Shown: positions 34,269 through 43,457, counted from the first letter of the stretch. The stretch is 64,000 nucleotides of DNA from Vibrio sinaloensis DSM 21326 (GCF_000189275.1 NZ_AEVT01000117.1:1-64000), one strand, 5' to 3'. Numbers and translations: made by a program. Notes: generated by a model from the sequence alone, not told the origin.

Positions 34269-35300
34269 TTAATTGTTTTGTACTATTTTGATCAAACGTT
34301 GACTGTATTTGTCAGAGTCTGCGTACTCACTCCAAAGCGAGCCTGCTGCATCGTTCCACTTAGCCACATCTTCAGCACTCGGTTCCGGGCTCCATTTCAT
34401 GCCCTTCGCTTCCATATCCGCAATCGCTTGGGACTCCCACAAACGCGACTTGGTCATTTGCTCGCGAGCATGAACGGCACTGGCTGCACGAACAATGGCT
34501 TGTAGATCTTCAGGCAGCTTGTTCCATGCACTCTTGTTCACCACAATTGGCAGTGCCTGTGCACCAGCAATCGGTAAGCGGTACATGTACTTAGCCACTT
34601 CAACGTGGTTGCCATCGCGGTGGTCAATCAAGTTACTGCCGATAGAGCCATCAATGACACCGGTTGCCAAACTGGTGTAGATTTCACTCCAAGAAAGCGA
34701 GGCTGGAGATGCGCCAAGATTACGCAAGAACTTGCCGTACGCGCCCGGAGCTCGAATCTTCAAGCCTTTAAATTCTTCAACTGAGTTGATTGGCTCTTTG
34801 GTCAGTACATACACTGGCAATTGAATGTAAGGTTCTAACCAAACCAGATTCTGCTTGTCGTAGGCCTCTTCAAGAACTTCGCCCCAACCTTTCTCATGAA
34901 ATAGCGCACTCAGCTCACCAACATCATCCGTCATGCCCGGTAAGCCAACTTCCACCACGCCAGCCGGGAACTCGCCCGCATGCATTGGTTGGAATGGCGC
35001 ACCCATGGTCATCAGGCCAGATTTAACCGAGCCAAGTACTCCCGTTTGACCAACGCCCTCTCCGGCATACATCACTTGGACTGAAATGCGGCCATTCGAC
35101 ATCGATTCGATGTTCTCTGCAAAACTTTTGTATACCTCACCGTAAGCCGTTCCACGCGAATAGAGGTTTACAAAACGCCAGTTATGCTCGGCAGCAAAAG
35201 CTTGCGAGGCGGTAAACAGAGTGCTTGAAATGGCAAGTGCGTATCCGGCAACCATTTTTGTGACGCTTCTTTTGTGCAGCTTGCGTAGGGTTTTAAACAT
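34269..35300 (-). CDS. dctP: TRAP transporter solute-binding protein (DctP)
   Basis: Periplasmic solute receptor, 343 residues. A long signal peptide ends in AFA near residue 36. Family features: WRFVNLYSRGTAYGEVYKSFAENIESMS, the helix-turn LKIRAPGAYGKFLRNLGASP carrying the conserved Arg (in LKIRAPG) that pairs with the carboxylate of the ligand, and SWSEIYTSLATGVIDGSIGS. AGGAG lies seven bases before the ATG. The ligand is probably a carboxylate acid; glutarate or 2-hydroxyglutarate fits the neighbours but is not shown by sequence. Confidence 0.92.
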   Translation of the reverse strand: MFKTLRKLHKRSVTKMVAGYALAISSTLFTASQAFAAEHNWRFVNLYSRGTAYGEVYKSFAENIESMSNGRISVQVMYAGEGVGQTGVLGSVKSGLMTMGAPFQPMHAGEFPAGVVEVGLPGMTDDVGELSALFHEKGWGEVLEEAYDKQNLVWLEPYIQLPVYVLTKEPINSVEEFKGLKIRAPGAYGKFLRNLGASPASLSWSEIYTSLATGVIDGSIGSNLIDHRDGNHVEVAKYMYRLPIAGAQALPIVVNKSAWNKLPEDLQAIVRAASAVHAREQMTKSRLWESQAIADMEAKGMKWSPEPSAEDVAKWNDAAGSLWSEYADSDKYSQRLIKIVQNN

Positions 35301-35601
35301 GAAATATCTCCTTGATGTATTCCTGTTTGCTCTGGCATCGCCAGTAACAGTATTGACGTGACGTATCGCTTCCTCGTTGTCACCTTGTTATGAATAATTA
35401 CAATTCATTTACATTTATTAAATTCATATTTATCCACCTAAAGTTTTATGAGCGTCAAACCTTTTCATTTATGCTGCTTAACTATGCAAATCACCCTGTT
35501 CTTGAAACAAAAAAAGCAGCACATAAAGTGCTGCTAAAGCATGAACCCCTAGGGGCCTGAACAAACTAACAAGTATAGGGAAACTGTTTAAAACGGTGAG
35601 A
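35301..35601. other. Gene-free stretch between dctP and gabD
   Basis: 301 bases. It contains the gabD terminator (35509-35535), a CCCCTAGGGG palindrome (35546-35555), and the presumed promoter of dctP on the minus strand. No coding frame is convincing. Confidence 0.5.
35509..35535 (-). terminator. Intrinsic terminator of gabD-like gene
   Basis: AGCAGCAC, loop ATAAA, GTGCTGCT; on the minus strand it ends in seven T. It separates the dehydrogenase gene from the TRAP operon, so these are distinct transcription units. Confidence 0.85.
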
Positions 35602-37041
35602 TTACAAGCCGTGGCAAAGGTATTTAATCTCTAGATAATCATCGATGCCGTACTTGGATCCCTCTCGACCACAACCCGACTCTTTAACGCCACCGAACGG
35701 GGCAACCTCGGTTGAGATTATGCCTTCGTTAATACCGACAATGCCGTATTCAAGCGCTTCACTAACCCGCCAAACACGACTGTGATTCTGAGTATAGAAA
35801 TAAGCCGCAAGACCAAAAGGTGTGTCATTTGCACGACGAATCACATCTTGCTCATCATTGAAGCGGAACAACGTCGACACTGGGCCAAACAACTCTTGAT
35901 GCGCAATATCCATCTCTTCTGTCACATTGGTCAATATTGTCGGTTGATAGTACTGCTTGCCTAGATTAGACACCTCGCCACCTAAGGCCAGTTGAGCCCC
36001 TTGAGCAATCGCGTTCCTCACCAAATCATCCACTTTATCGATCGCTTTTTGGTTAATCAGCGGACCAATTTCACTGCCTTCCACTAATCCATCACCAATC
36101 TTGAGAGCAGACACTGCTTCGGTATAGCGCTCAACAAACTGATCATAAATAGCATCATGAATATAGAGACGATTGGTGCAGACACACGTTTGGCCAGCAT
36201 TGCGGTATTTGGAAATCAGAGCACCTTGAACCGCTTTGTCTAGATCCGCGTCATCAAAAACAATAAACGGGGCATTGCCTCCAAGCTCAAGCGATACCTT
36301 TTTCACCGTGTCTGCGGCTTGGCGTAAGATCAACTTACCAACCGGGGTCGAACCGGTGAACGAGACCTTACGAACCAGCGGGTGGCAACACAACACCTCC
36401 CCTACTTCAGCGGGTCTTGAGGTGGTTACCACATTGATTACGCCTTTAGGAATGCCCGCTTGTTCAGCCAGTGATGCCATTGCCAAAGCGCACAAAGGCG
36501 TATCTTCTCCTGGTTTGACGACAACAGTACAACCTGCAGCCAGTGCCGGGCCCACTTTGCGAGTAATCATCGCAACAGGAAAGTTCCAAGGGGTTATTGC
36601 ACTAACAACACCAACAGGCTGCTTAAGGGTCATATAACGATTGTTTGGGTTGGCGGCTGGAATAACATCGCCATACATTCGCTTGGCTTCTTCACCAAAC
36701 CACTCTATAAATGAGGCGCCGTACATCACTTCACCGTAAGCCTCTTGGTACGGTTTGCCTTGTTCACGGGTGAGCAGTTTCGCCAGCTCCTGTGCATTTT
36801 CAACGATGAGATCAAACCAACGTTTGAGTAATCCTGCGCGATATTTGGCTGTCGTGCCTCGCCATTCAAGAAAAGCGTCATGCGCCGCCTGAACCGCGGC
36901 TTCCGATTCGGCTTTTCCCATATCTGGTACGCTGGTAATCACTTCTCCCGTCGCTGGGTTAACGACATCGACTCGCTGGCCATCGTTGGCGTCAACCCAC
37001 TCTCCGTTTATCCAACCATGGGATAGGACTAAATCTCTCAT
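35602..37041 (-). CDS. gabD: Succinate/glutarate semialdehyde dehydrogenase
   Basis: NAD(P)-dependent aldehyde dehydrogenase, 479 residues from the ATG at 37041 (the codon before it is GTG; AGGA nine bases upstream of the ATG). Motifs: PWNFPVAMITRKVGPALAAG, FTGSTPVGK (cofactor), SLELGGNAPF with catalytic Glu252, and NAGQTCVC with Cys286. It is closest to GabD-type enzymes, which also accept glutarate semialdehyde; the glaH and lhgO neighbours favour 5-aminovalerate degradation. Divergent from a LysR gene 129 bases away. Confidence 0.9.
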   Translation of the reverse strand: MRDLVLSHGWINGEWVDANDGQRVDVVNPATGEVITSVPDMGKAESEAAVQAAHDAFLEWRGTTAKYRAGLLKRWFDLIVENAQELAKLLTREQGKPYQEAYGEVMYGASFIEWFGEEAKRMYGDVIPAANPNNRYMTLKQPVGVVSAITPWNFPVAMITRKVGPALAAGCTVVVKPGEDTPLCALAMASLAEQAGIPKGVINVVTTSRPAEVGEVLCCHPLVRKVSFTGSTPVGKLILRQAADTVKKVSLELGGNAPFIVFDDADLDKAVQGALISKYRNAGQTCVCTNRLYIHDAIYDQFVERYTEAVSALKIGDGLVEGSEIGPLINQKAIDKVDDLVRNAIAQGAQLALGGEVSNLGKQYYQPTILTNVTEEMDIAHQELFGPVSTLFRFNDEQDVIRRANDTPFGLAAYFYTQNHSRVWRVSEALEYGIVGINEGIISTEVAPFGGVKESGCGREGSKYGIDDYLEIKYLCHGL

Positions 37042-37170
37042 CACTTAAATTCCTACTGTTATAAATATTATCAACGTCAAAGATTAATCAATCAAAATCG
37101 CGCATAATCACCAAAACACATAACAAAATAATAACAAACAAGCGGCAGAGATAAATCTTCTCCGCTAAAC

Positions 37171-38127
37171 ATGAAGTTTTACGAGCCTAAAACAATGACT
37201 AAAAATCCTTCGCCTGTCGGTCAAATTGGTGACTACGAAATAAAACAACTCAAAATCTTTAAAGTCGTCGCTGATTGCGGTGGCTTTTCTGCTGCGGAAA
37301 CGGAACTCAATATCAGCCGCTCCACCATCAGTATCCACATTTCCAATTTAGAGTCGCGTTTAAACTTGATTCTATGTCGGCGTGGACGCTCCGGTTTTGC
37401 CTTAACTGAAGAAGGCGTTGTGGTGTATGAAGCCACGGTGAAGCTATTGGGTGAGCTTGAAGATTTTCGAAACACCATCAACCACTTAGACATTCAACTT
37501 TCCGGAAGCCTCACCGTCTTGTTCAGTGACACCATTAGTTTAGATCAACGCGCAGGCATGCCTGCAGTGATTGGTAAGTTTTCAAAATTGGCACAAGAAG
37601 TCTATCTCACTGCGGAAGTCGCCCGTATGACGGAGATAGAAAGAATGGTGATGCAAGAGGAGGCCGATATCGGTTTTATTCCTTTTCATCGCGAGCTTGA
37701 TGGTCTGGAATATGAGCACATCTATACCGACATCTGTTACTTGTATGCCAGCAAGAACAACCCGTTAGCGAAATTAAGCGACGTCGAGCTCACTGATGAA
37801 ATCATTAACGGTTTCCCCGTCGCCTATGCTGGAATGAAAACTCAAGAGCGCATCAATGGTCATTTGGCCAACATGAACCTCAAAGCCACCGCATATAATT
37901 ATGAATCTCGCATGGCACTGCTGTTGTCATCTCGCTTTATTGGTTATTTGCCGGAGCACTATGCCAAGCCTTATGTTGATTCTGGAGAACTGATCGCCAT
38001 CGCACCAAGTCGTCGCTACTACCACTTGGAGATCATGGCGATCACCAAAAAGACCAATGCACTCAATAAAGTTCGCTCGTTGTTTATTAAAACCATGCGA
38101 GACCACTATCGCAAAAAGAGCGGTTAA
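37171..38127 (+). CDS. LysR-type transcriptional regulator (next to gabD)
   Basis: 318 residues. Winged-helix DNA-binding domain at about residues 24-83: EIKQLKIFKVVADCGGFSAAETELNISRSTISIHISNLE; it is preceded by a longer than usual N-terminal extension. The internal Met9 (MTKNPSPVG) is a possible alternative start. The rest is the substrate-binding-like effector domain. Divergent from the semialdehyde dehydrogenase gene, a standard arrangement for a LysR activator of its neighbour; effector unknown (5-aminovalerate or glutarate would be sensible guesses). Confidence 0.88.
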   Translation: MKFYEPKTMTKNPSPVGQIGDYEIKQLKIFKVVADCGGFSAAETELNISRSTISIHISNLESRLNLILCRRGRSGFALTEEGVVVYEATVKLLGELEDFRNTINHLDIQLSGSLTVLFSDTISLDQRAGMPAVIGKFSKLAQEVYLTAEVARMTEIERMVMQEEADIGFIPFHRELDGLEYEHIYTDICYLYASKNNPLAKLSDVELTDEIINGFPVAYAGMKTQERINGHLANMNLKATAYNYESRMALLLSSRFIGYLPEHYAKPYVDSGELIAIAPSRRYYHLEIMAITKKTNALNKVRSLFIKTMRDHYRKKSG

Positions 38128-38154
38128 CTCTTCTCAGCGAGACTACCGAGCAAC

Positions 38155-38183
38155 AAAAAAGCCTGACACCTAAGTGTCAGGCT
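38155..38183 (-). terminator. Intrinsic terminator of lhgO (shared with LysR)
   Basis: AGCCTGACAC, loop CTAA, GTGTCAGGCT; T-tract of six on the minus strand. It lies between the convergent LysR and lhgO genes. Confidence 0.83.
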
Positions 38184-38214
38184 GTATCACTCTCAATGTT
38201 TTCAAGTTCAAGTA

Positions 38215-39462
38215 CTAAGCGACTTGAGATACATCAGTATCTGCTTGTAAGCCTAACTTATCGGCGATTTTATCGCAGATGTAACCACCGATAGGAATGG
38301 CAGACGTCGCTGCAGGTGAAGGTGCATTGCAGACATGTAAGCTGCGCGCACTTTCTGCAAACAAGAAATCATGGACCAAGGTGCCGTCTTTTAATACAGC
38401 TTGGGCACGAATGCCTGCTGGATAAGGTTCAAGATCCTCCAGTTTGATTTGCGGGCAGTACTTATTCACTAGCTTTAAGTAGCCTGGTTTCCACCAAGAG
38501 TTTTTCGTTTCAATCAACCCAGTTTTGAGATGCTTAGCCGATACCTTCCAAAAACCAGCAAAGCTGATCATGTCGAGTACATCTCTTAGGTTGAAGTTTA
38601 TTTTGCCGTAGCCTTCCCGTTTCCATCCCTGAACCGCATTCGGCCCTACCGTCACCGAGCCATCGATCATACGTGTTAAATGAACACCTAAGAACGGCAG
38701 ATCAGGATCGGGAATCGGATAGATAAGGTGATTGACGATGTTGTTGTATTTTTCTGGTAAACGGTAATACTCCCCACGATAAGGAACGATTTGAAAATCC
38801 GTTTCGATCCCCATCATGCGGGTTAAGCGATCCGCCATAAGTCCGGAGCAGACCACCAAAAACTGACCATCAAAGTGGATAGCCTCTCCATTTCGCTGGC
38901 CTGTAATGGATACCTTCAGCTCAGACTCAACGAGCTTGGTGACTTCTGTATTAAGTTGAATGGAGCCACCGGCATCAATGAACTCTTCAGCCATCTTTTC
39001 AGTGACTTGACGATAGCTGACAATACTGGTGGTGGAAACGGCGATAGCGCCTAAGCCGACGATGTTGGGTTCACGACGTTTGAGCTCTTGCTCATCAATC
39101 AGCTCAACATCCAAGCCATTATGCTGACAGCGCTCATATAAAGCTTGCATACGTTCAACTTCTTGTTGGGTAGTCGCGACTAGGAGCTTGCCACAATTTT
39201 CGACCGGAATACGATGCTTGGCGCAGAACTCAGTGGTTGCTGCTACCCCAGCTTTACAAAATTCGGCTTTCAGGCTTCCCGGTGCATAGTACACTCCAGC
39301 GTGGATCACCCCACTGTTGTGGCCAGTTTGGTGATGTGAAAAGCCCGATTCCTTTTCAATCAATAAGATCGATTTATCAGGGAAACGGCTTTGTAACTGC
39401 CATGCGGTAGACACCCCAACAATGCCCCCACCGATTACGATGTAGTCATACATTTTTTCCAC
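38215..39462 (-). CDS. lhgO: L-2-hydroxyglutarate oxidase/dehydrogenase LhgO
   Basis: FAD enzyme that oxidises L-2-hydroxyglutarate to 2-oxoglutarate and feeds electrons to the quinone pool. About 415 residues. Dinucleotide-binding IVIGGGIVGVSTAWQL, HHQTGHNSGVIHAGVYY, then LIYPIPDPDLPFLGVHLTR and SVTVGPNAVQGW, and CNAPSPAATSAIPIGGY near the end; all match E. coli LhgO (YgaF). Start: the GTG at 39462 has AAGGAG nine bases upstream; the ATG at 39453 (MYDYIVIGGG) aligns with E. coli but has poor ribosome binding. The upstream gene is glaH, as in E. coli csiD-lhgO. Confidence 0.93.
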   Translation of the reverse strand: MEKMYDYIVIGGGIVGVSTAWQLQSRFPDKSILLIEKESGFSHHQTGHNSGVIHAGVYYAPGSLKAEFCKAGVAATTEFCAKHRIPVENCGKLLVATTQQEVERMQALYERCQHNGLDVELIDEQELKRREPNIVGLGAIAVSTTSIVSYRQVTEKMAEEFIDAGGSIQLNTEVTKLVESELKVSITGQRNGEAIHFDGQFLVVCSGLMADRLTRMMGIETDFQIVPYRGEYYRLPEKYNNIVNHLIYPIPDPDLPFLGVHLTRMIDGSVTVGPNAVQGWKREGYGKINFNLRDVLDMISFAGFWKVSAKHLKTGLIETKNSWWKPGYLKLVNKYCPQIKLEDLEPYPAGIRAQAVLKDGTLVHDFLFAESARSLHVCNAPSPAATSAIPIGGYICDKIADKLGLQADTDVSQVA

Positions 39463-39494
39463 GCTTACGTGCTCCTTCACTTTCTTAATTGTAG

Positions 39495-39550
39495 TTATAC
39501 CTAAACCACCTCAATAGGCCGATTGAGCAATAAACGTGGTTTAGGTATAA
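39495..39550. repeat. 15-bp perfect inverted repeat between glaH and lhgO
   Basis: TTATACCTAAACCAC (39495-39509) and GTGGTTTAGGTATAA (39536-39550) are exact complements. Between them an inner hairpin CTCAAT-aggccg-ATTGAG (39510-39527) forms, followed by an eight-base single strand. No T-tract, so not a simple terminator. Could be a REP-like element, an RNase-processing site or an RNA stabiliser. Confidence 0.75.
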
Positions 39551-39614
39551 ATCAGCGGCGTTACCCATATACAGTAAGGCCGCTGTAGGCAGTATTCAGT
39601 TTGACGATCGTTAT

Positions 39615-40574
39615 CTAGCGAGTGAAGTGACCGCGCTGTCTTAGTAGCTCACGCTTAAGTCCTTGGTGTGCGACAAATTTATCACGACCATGGAGCCAGC
39701 AATGGTTTTGCACCACTAACATGCTGCCTACATTAACTCGAACGTTAAAGCAGTGGCTATCACTCTCTAGTGACTCACTCATTTGATGCAGATAAAGCCC
39801 TTGTTGCATGTTCTGCGGTTGAGCAAATTGGTCGATAAACAACATGTGCGGCTTGCCATTTTTGTCCTCTTCAAAGAACACTGGATGTTCTATGGTGTAG
39901 CCAACATTTTTGCTTGGAGGTGCGCCCCAAACGATGTTTTGCTTAGCCATTGGGTGGTGATAAAAGCGCTCCAGATCTTGCCAGTCGTCCACGTGTAGCA
40001 GCAAAGAATCGCCCATCTGCATATTCTTTTCGTCCATCTTCATCATCAAGACAAAATCGGTGCGTTCATTTACGTAGGTGCCATCATTGTGTAGCTCCAT
40101 ACGACGATGAGCTTGACGCAAATAACTATCGCTGTTGTCCTCGTTTTTTACTGTGAAGCGTGCGTAGTATTTGCCATACATGGCATCAAAGTTAGGGATA
40201 CCGATAAGGTGCGAAATCGCAGTCGATAAAATAACAAAGAAGTCACGCTGTGCATCACTGTCTTCAAAAGACGCTCTAGCCTGCTCTGAAGGTTCAAGTA
40301 AGAAAGCGCCTGTCTCACGATCGTCCATCGTTTCAACCAAGAACTTACCCAACTGATAATCGCATGCTTTATCGAGAGCATCAGCAACGGCGAAACGCAG
40401 AAACGGCTTATATTCCAAAGATTGAAGACTGTGTTGTTGAATCGATTCGGCAAACACATCTAAGGTTTCTTTCGCCAATGTGACGACCTGAAGTCGTGGG
40501 TTCTCAGGATGCAAAGAGATGGTAAATCCGCAACGCTCTTCCACGTTCTGATTGAACACCTTAGCAATATTCAT
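39615..40574 (-). CDS. glaH: Glutarate 2-hydroxylase GlaH (CsiD)
   Basis: Fe(II)/2-oxoglutarate dioxygenase that converts glutarate to L-2-hydroxyglutarate with loss of CO2 from 2-oxoglutarate. 319 residues (E. coli CsiD 325). Iron ligands HxD at His162/Asp164 in RMELHNDGTYV and a distal His near residue 295 in NHCWLHGRD; FNVRVNVGSMLVVQNH follows the family. First gene of glaH-lhgO. In E. coli the set is repressed by GntR-type CsiR; here a LysR gene diverges from it instead. Confidence 0.94.
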   Translation of the reverse strand: MNIAKVFNQNVEERCGFTISLHPENPRLQVVTLAKETLDVFAESIQQHSLQSLEYKPFLRFAVADALDKACDYQLGKFLVETMDDRETGAFLLEPSEQARASFEDSDAQRDFFVILSTAISHLIGIPNFDAMYGKYYARFTVKNEDNSDSYLRQAHRRMELHNDGTYVNERTDFVLMMKMDEKNMQMGDSLLLHVDDWQDLERFYHHPMAKQNIVWGAPPSKNVGYTIEHPVFFEEDKNGKPHMLFIDQFAQPQNMQQGLYLHQMSESLESDSHCFNVRVNVGSMLVVQNHCWLHGRDKFVAHQGLKRELLRQRGHFTR

Positions 40575-40665
40575 GATTTCATTTCCTTATGTTGGCTGAG
40601 CAGTAATACTGCCTTTCACGTTATTTATTCGTTGTTTTCACTAAGCGCCGCGGCTTGAGTTAACA

Positions 40666-40716
40666 AAACTATAACGATTGCAGGGCTATATTAACAATAT
40701 ATGGTATATATAGTTT
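40666..40716. promoter_or_regulatory. Inverted repeats in the glaH / LysR control region
   Basis: AAACTATA (40666-40673) and TATAGTTT (40709-40716) are complementary arms. Between them sits the perfect palindrome TATATT-AAC-AATATA (40687-40701), a T-N(n)-A type site of the sort LysR regulators bind. Function inferred from position between divergent genes. Confidence 0.5.
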
Positions 40717-40743
40717 CCATAACCAAAATAGATGGCGTAAAAA

Positions 40744-41637
40744 ATGGACTTAAAGCGACTGCACTATTTCAACCAGTTAGCCAAGACTGGAAACTTCACC
40801 AAAGCTGCAGACCAGCTCGGCATTGCACAATCGGCCCTTAGCACCAGCATAAAAAAACTTGAACATCAATTGGGTTTAAAACTGATCAATCGCACAGAGA
40901 GGCAAATGAGCCTAACTGCTGAAGGTCAGGTATTGCTACGCCATGCAAGAATCATTTTGGAAGACGTCGAACAGGCTGAAAAAGAGCTGCAAGAGCTGAA
41001 AGGTTTATCCAGTGGTGTGATTCACTTTGGTTCACCTGCCATGCTTGCCTCATACTTCCTTCCTGATGCATTAGAAAAATTTAAGAAAACCTACCCCGGC
41101 ATTCAGATTAAGATTCATGAGGCAGGCACGGCGACCTTGGCACAAATGTTGGTCAATGGTGAGCTTGATTTAGCCTTAATTCGCGGCGATCGAGAGCACG
41201 AACAGATTAGACAAACCTTATTGGTTGAGGATCAAATCGCGGCTTGTGTTCCCATAGAGCACCCATTTGCCCAGCGGCAAAGCATCAGTTTAGAAGAGCT
41301 GTGTCAGCAACCACTCGTTCTGTTCAAAAATGGTTATTTCTTGCGAGAAACTGTGAACAGCTACTGCCAGCAAAACAAGATTACTCCGCAAGTACATTTT
41401 GAAACCAACTTACCTGAATTACTAAAATCTATGGTTCGACGCCAAGTCGGTATCGGTACTTGTTTACCCATCTTAGTCGCAGACGATCCTCAGCTTAAGG
41501 CCGTTCCCTTTGATCCGCCAATCCCACTTCCATTGGGAATTGGCTGGAAATCGAGCCATTACCTGTCCACGGCAGCAAAAGCCTTTGTCAGTTTTCTGCA
41601 GGGGGCTCTCAATCAAGCCAGTGAAGAGAAAGTTTGA
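40744..41637 (+). CDS. LysR-type regulator (next to glaH)
   Basis: 297 residues. DNA-binding domain at the N-terminus: MDLKRLHYFNQLAKTGNFTK, ADQLGIAQSALSTSIKKLE; effector domain (LPDALEKFKKTYPGIQIKIHE, MLVNGELDLALIRGD) follows. Divergent from glaH (169 bases) and followed by the aminotransferase 96 bases later. It may control both sides; effector not visible. Two LysR genes in one catabolic island suggest that transcription responds to two different metabolites (inference). Confidence 0.9.
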   Translation: MDLKRLHYFNQLAKTGNFTKAADQLGIAQSALSTSIKKLEHQLGLKLINRTERQMSLTAEGQVLLRHARIILEDVEQAEKELQELKGLSSGVIHFGSPAMLASYFLPDALEKFKKTYPGIQIKIHEAGTATLAQMLVNGELDLALIRGDREHEQIRQTLLVEDQIAACVPIEHPFAQRQSISLEELCQQPLVLFKNGYFLRETVNSYCQQNKITPQVHFETNLPELLKSMVRRQVGIGTCLPILVADDPQLKAVPFDPPIPLPLGIGWKSSHYLSTAAKAFVSFLQGALNQASEEKV

Positions 41638-41733
41638 TGGCGCTAAACCTTTATATTTATCCGGGATGATTTTAACGCCCTAAGACCACCGATAACATCT
41701 CTGCAACATTAACAACCGCAGAGCTTGTCGAAC

Positions 41734-43053
41734 ATGAAAACGAAAGTCAGTTACGATGCCTTCTGGATGCCATTTACCGCTAACCGCGATTTCAAACAGA
41801 ACCCTCGTATTATCAATCGCGCCGAAGGCATGTATTGCTATTCGGATCAAAATACCCAGTTGTTAGATGCCACCGCTGGCCTGTGGTGTGTTAACGCAGG
41901 TCATGGGCGAACTGAGATCGGTGAAGCCATGGCAAAGCAGGTCGCTGAGCTTGATTACAGCTCCCCGTTTAACTTTGGCCACGATATTGGTTTTGAGTTT
42001 GCCGAGCGTCTAGTGAAATACACACCACCAGGACTTAACAAGGTATTCTTTACCAACTCTGGCTCTGAGGCGGTAGAAAGCGCATTAAAGATCGCCCTCG
42101 CCTACCAACAGGCGAAAGGCAACACCAGTAAATTCAAACTGATTGGCCGCGAACTGGGCTATCACGGGGTGAACTTTGGCGGCATTTCAGTGGGGGGCCT
42201 AACACCAAACCGCAAAGGCTTTGGCCCCCTATTGCAAACCGATCACTTAGATCACACCTTAGACATAGAACGCAATGCATTTAGCCACGGCTTGCCCGTG
42301 TACGGAGTCGAAAAAGCGGAACAATTAGAGCGCTTAGTTCAATTCCACGGAGCAGACTCAATCGCCGCGGTCATTGTTGAGCCAATCTCAGGCGCTGGTG
42401 GTGTTATTCTGCCACCGAAGGGCTATTTGCGTCGTCTACGTGAAATTTGTACTCGTCATGATATCGTGCTGATCTTCGATGAGGTCATTACTGGCTGGGG
42501 ACGTTTGGGAGCCGCTTTTGCAGCGGAAGAGTTCGATGTAGTGCCGGATCTTATTACATCTGCAAAAGGCATCAGCAGTGGCGTCGTGCCTTTAGGTGCT
42601 GTATTCGCCCAAGACCACATCTACCAAACCGTGGTCAATAACGCCCCAGAAGGTAGCGTTGAGTTTTTCCATGGTTACACCTACTCAGGTCACCCCGTAG
42701 CTTGTGCCGCAGGCTTGGCTACCTTGGACATTTACGAGAAAGAAGGTCTACTCACTCGTGCCAGTGGTGAGATTGGCCAGTACTTTGAACAAGGGCTACA
42801 CTCCCTGAAAGGTACCGGCTCTATTGTCGATATTCGCAACTATGGGTTAATTGGTGCCGTTCAGTTCGACCAGCCTGCTCATGGCAAGCCTATCGGCTTC
42901 GACATTCTTAAGCGTTGTTACGACAAAGGGGTAATGGTCCGCAGTATGGGCAATACGATTGCACTCTCACCACCACTGATCATTGAAAAACAACACATTG
43001 ACCAAATCGTCGATGTGCTTGGTCAAGTCGCCAAAGAGCTGCCAACGGACTGA
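41734..43053 (+). CDS. Class III aminotransferase (omega-amino acid:pyruvate type)
   Basis: PLP-dependent transaminase, 439 residues from the ATG at 41734 (the frame opens nine bases earlier with TTG). Motifs: DATAGLWCVNAGHG, FFTNSGSEAVESALKIA, FDEVITGWGRLG and PLP-binding Lys in LITSAKGISSG. N-terminal FWMPFTANRDFKQNPRI is typical of beta-alanine/omega-amino acid:pyruvate enzymes. In this island it would turn 5-aminovalerate (or GABA) into its semialdehyde, the step before gabD; the amino donor is inferred from neighbours. Terminator follows. Confidence 0.86.
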   Translation: MKTKVSYDAFWMPFTANRDFKQNPRIINRAEGMYCYSDQNTQLLDATAGLWCVNAGHGRTEIGEAMAKQVAELDYSSPFNFGHDIGFEFAERLVKYTPPGLNKVFFTNSGSEAVESALKIALAYQQAKGNTSKFKLIGRELGYHGVNFGGISVGGLTPNRKGFGPLLQTDHLDHTLDIERNAFSHGLPVYGVEKAEQLERLVQFHGADSIAAVIVEPISGAGGVILPPKGYLRRLREICTRHDIVLIFDEVITGWGRLGAAFAAEEFDVVPDLITSAKGISSGVVPLGAVFAQDHIYQTVVNNAPEGSVEFFHGYTYSGHPVACAAGLATLDIYEKEGLLTRASGEIGQYFEQGLHSLKGTGSIVDIRNYGLIGAVQFDQPAHGKPIGFDILKRCYDKGVMVRSMGNTIALSPPLIIEKQHIDQIVDVLGQVAKELPTD

Positions 43054-43084
43054 AAATCGAGCCAGTGACTCAACCGCGCAAAAT

Positions 43085-43110
43085 AAAAACGCCCCTTTGG
43101 GGCGTTTTTT
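43085..43110. terminator. Terminator after the aminotransferase
   Basis: AAAAACGCCCC, loop TTT, GGGGCGTTTTTT; flanked by A and T on both sides and so also usable by the convergent small-protein gene. Confidence 0.9.
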
Positions 43111-43112
43111 TA

Positions 43113-43448
43113 CTATTGGCTATACAGGCTTCGAACAGGTTCTGGCTCGGTGTAATCAATCCACTCACTCGAAGAAAGCTGATCAATTTGTTCTTGGCTC
43201 CCAGAGACAACCAATACCTGCTGATTGGGTAAAAAGTCCACAACTTCGAGCTGGTGCTGGGCAATCAGGTCTCGTGTTTGCGCCTCTTTGCCAGAAAAAT
43301 ATTTAACAAAGAATCTTGATGGTTGACGCTCTGCCTCAACAACTCGCTCATCCACCGGAGGAAACGCTGAGTTATCCGCGACACTCAGGAAAGTCACACC
43401 ACCAAATGAAGCCAGTAAGGCAACGCTCATTAGAAGAGACTTTTTCAT
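43113..43448 (-). CDS. Secreted I9-propeptide-like small protein
   Basis: 111 residues with signal peptide (MKKSLLMSVALLASFGGVTF). The mature part reads like a subtilisin propeptide without its protease: PSRFFVKYFSGKEAQ, then VVDFLPNQQVLVVSGSQEQI and SSSEWIDYTEPEPVRSL. The same elements appear in the propeptide of the protease gene just upstream (YIVKFK and VYSVEVDDSELSSL ... VEYVEVDPPRYL). It begins 10 bases after that protease's stop, so the pair is co-transcribed. Likely a folding chaperone or inhibitor acting in trans, like free I9-type inhibitors known in fungi; no direct evidence. Its own stop lies almost against the terminator. Confidence 0.72.
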   Translation of the reverse strand: MKKSLLMSVALLASFGGVTFLSVADNSAFPPVDERVVEAERQPSRFFVKYFSGKEAQTRDLIAQHQLEVVDFLPNQQVLVVSGSQEQIDQLSSSEWIDYTEPEPVRSLYSQ

Positions 43449-43457
43449 AGCGACTCC

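Noticed and set aside
43113..43448. Reading the small protein as a truncated protease (pseudogene)
   Set aside because: It has its own start, a signal peptide, a full coding length of 111 codons and no remnant of a catalytic domain.
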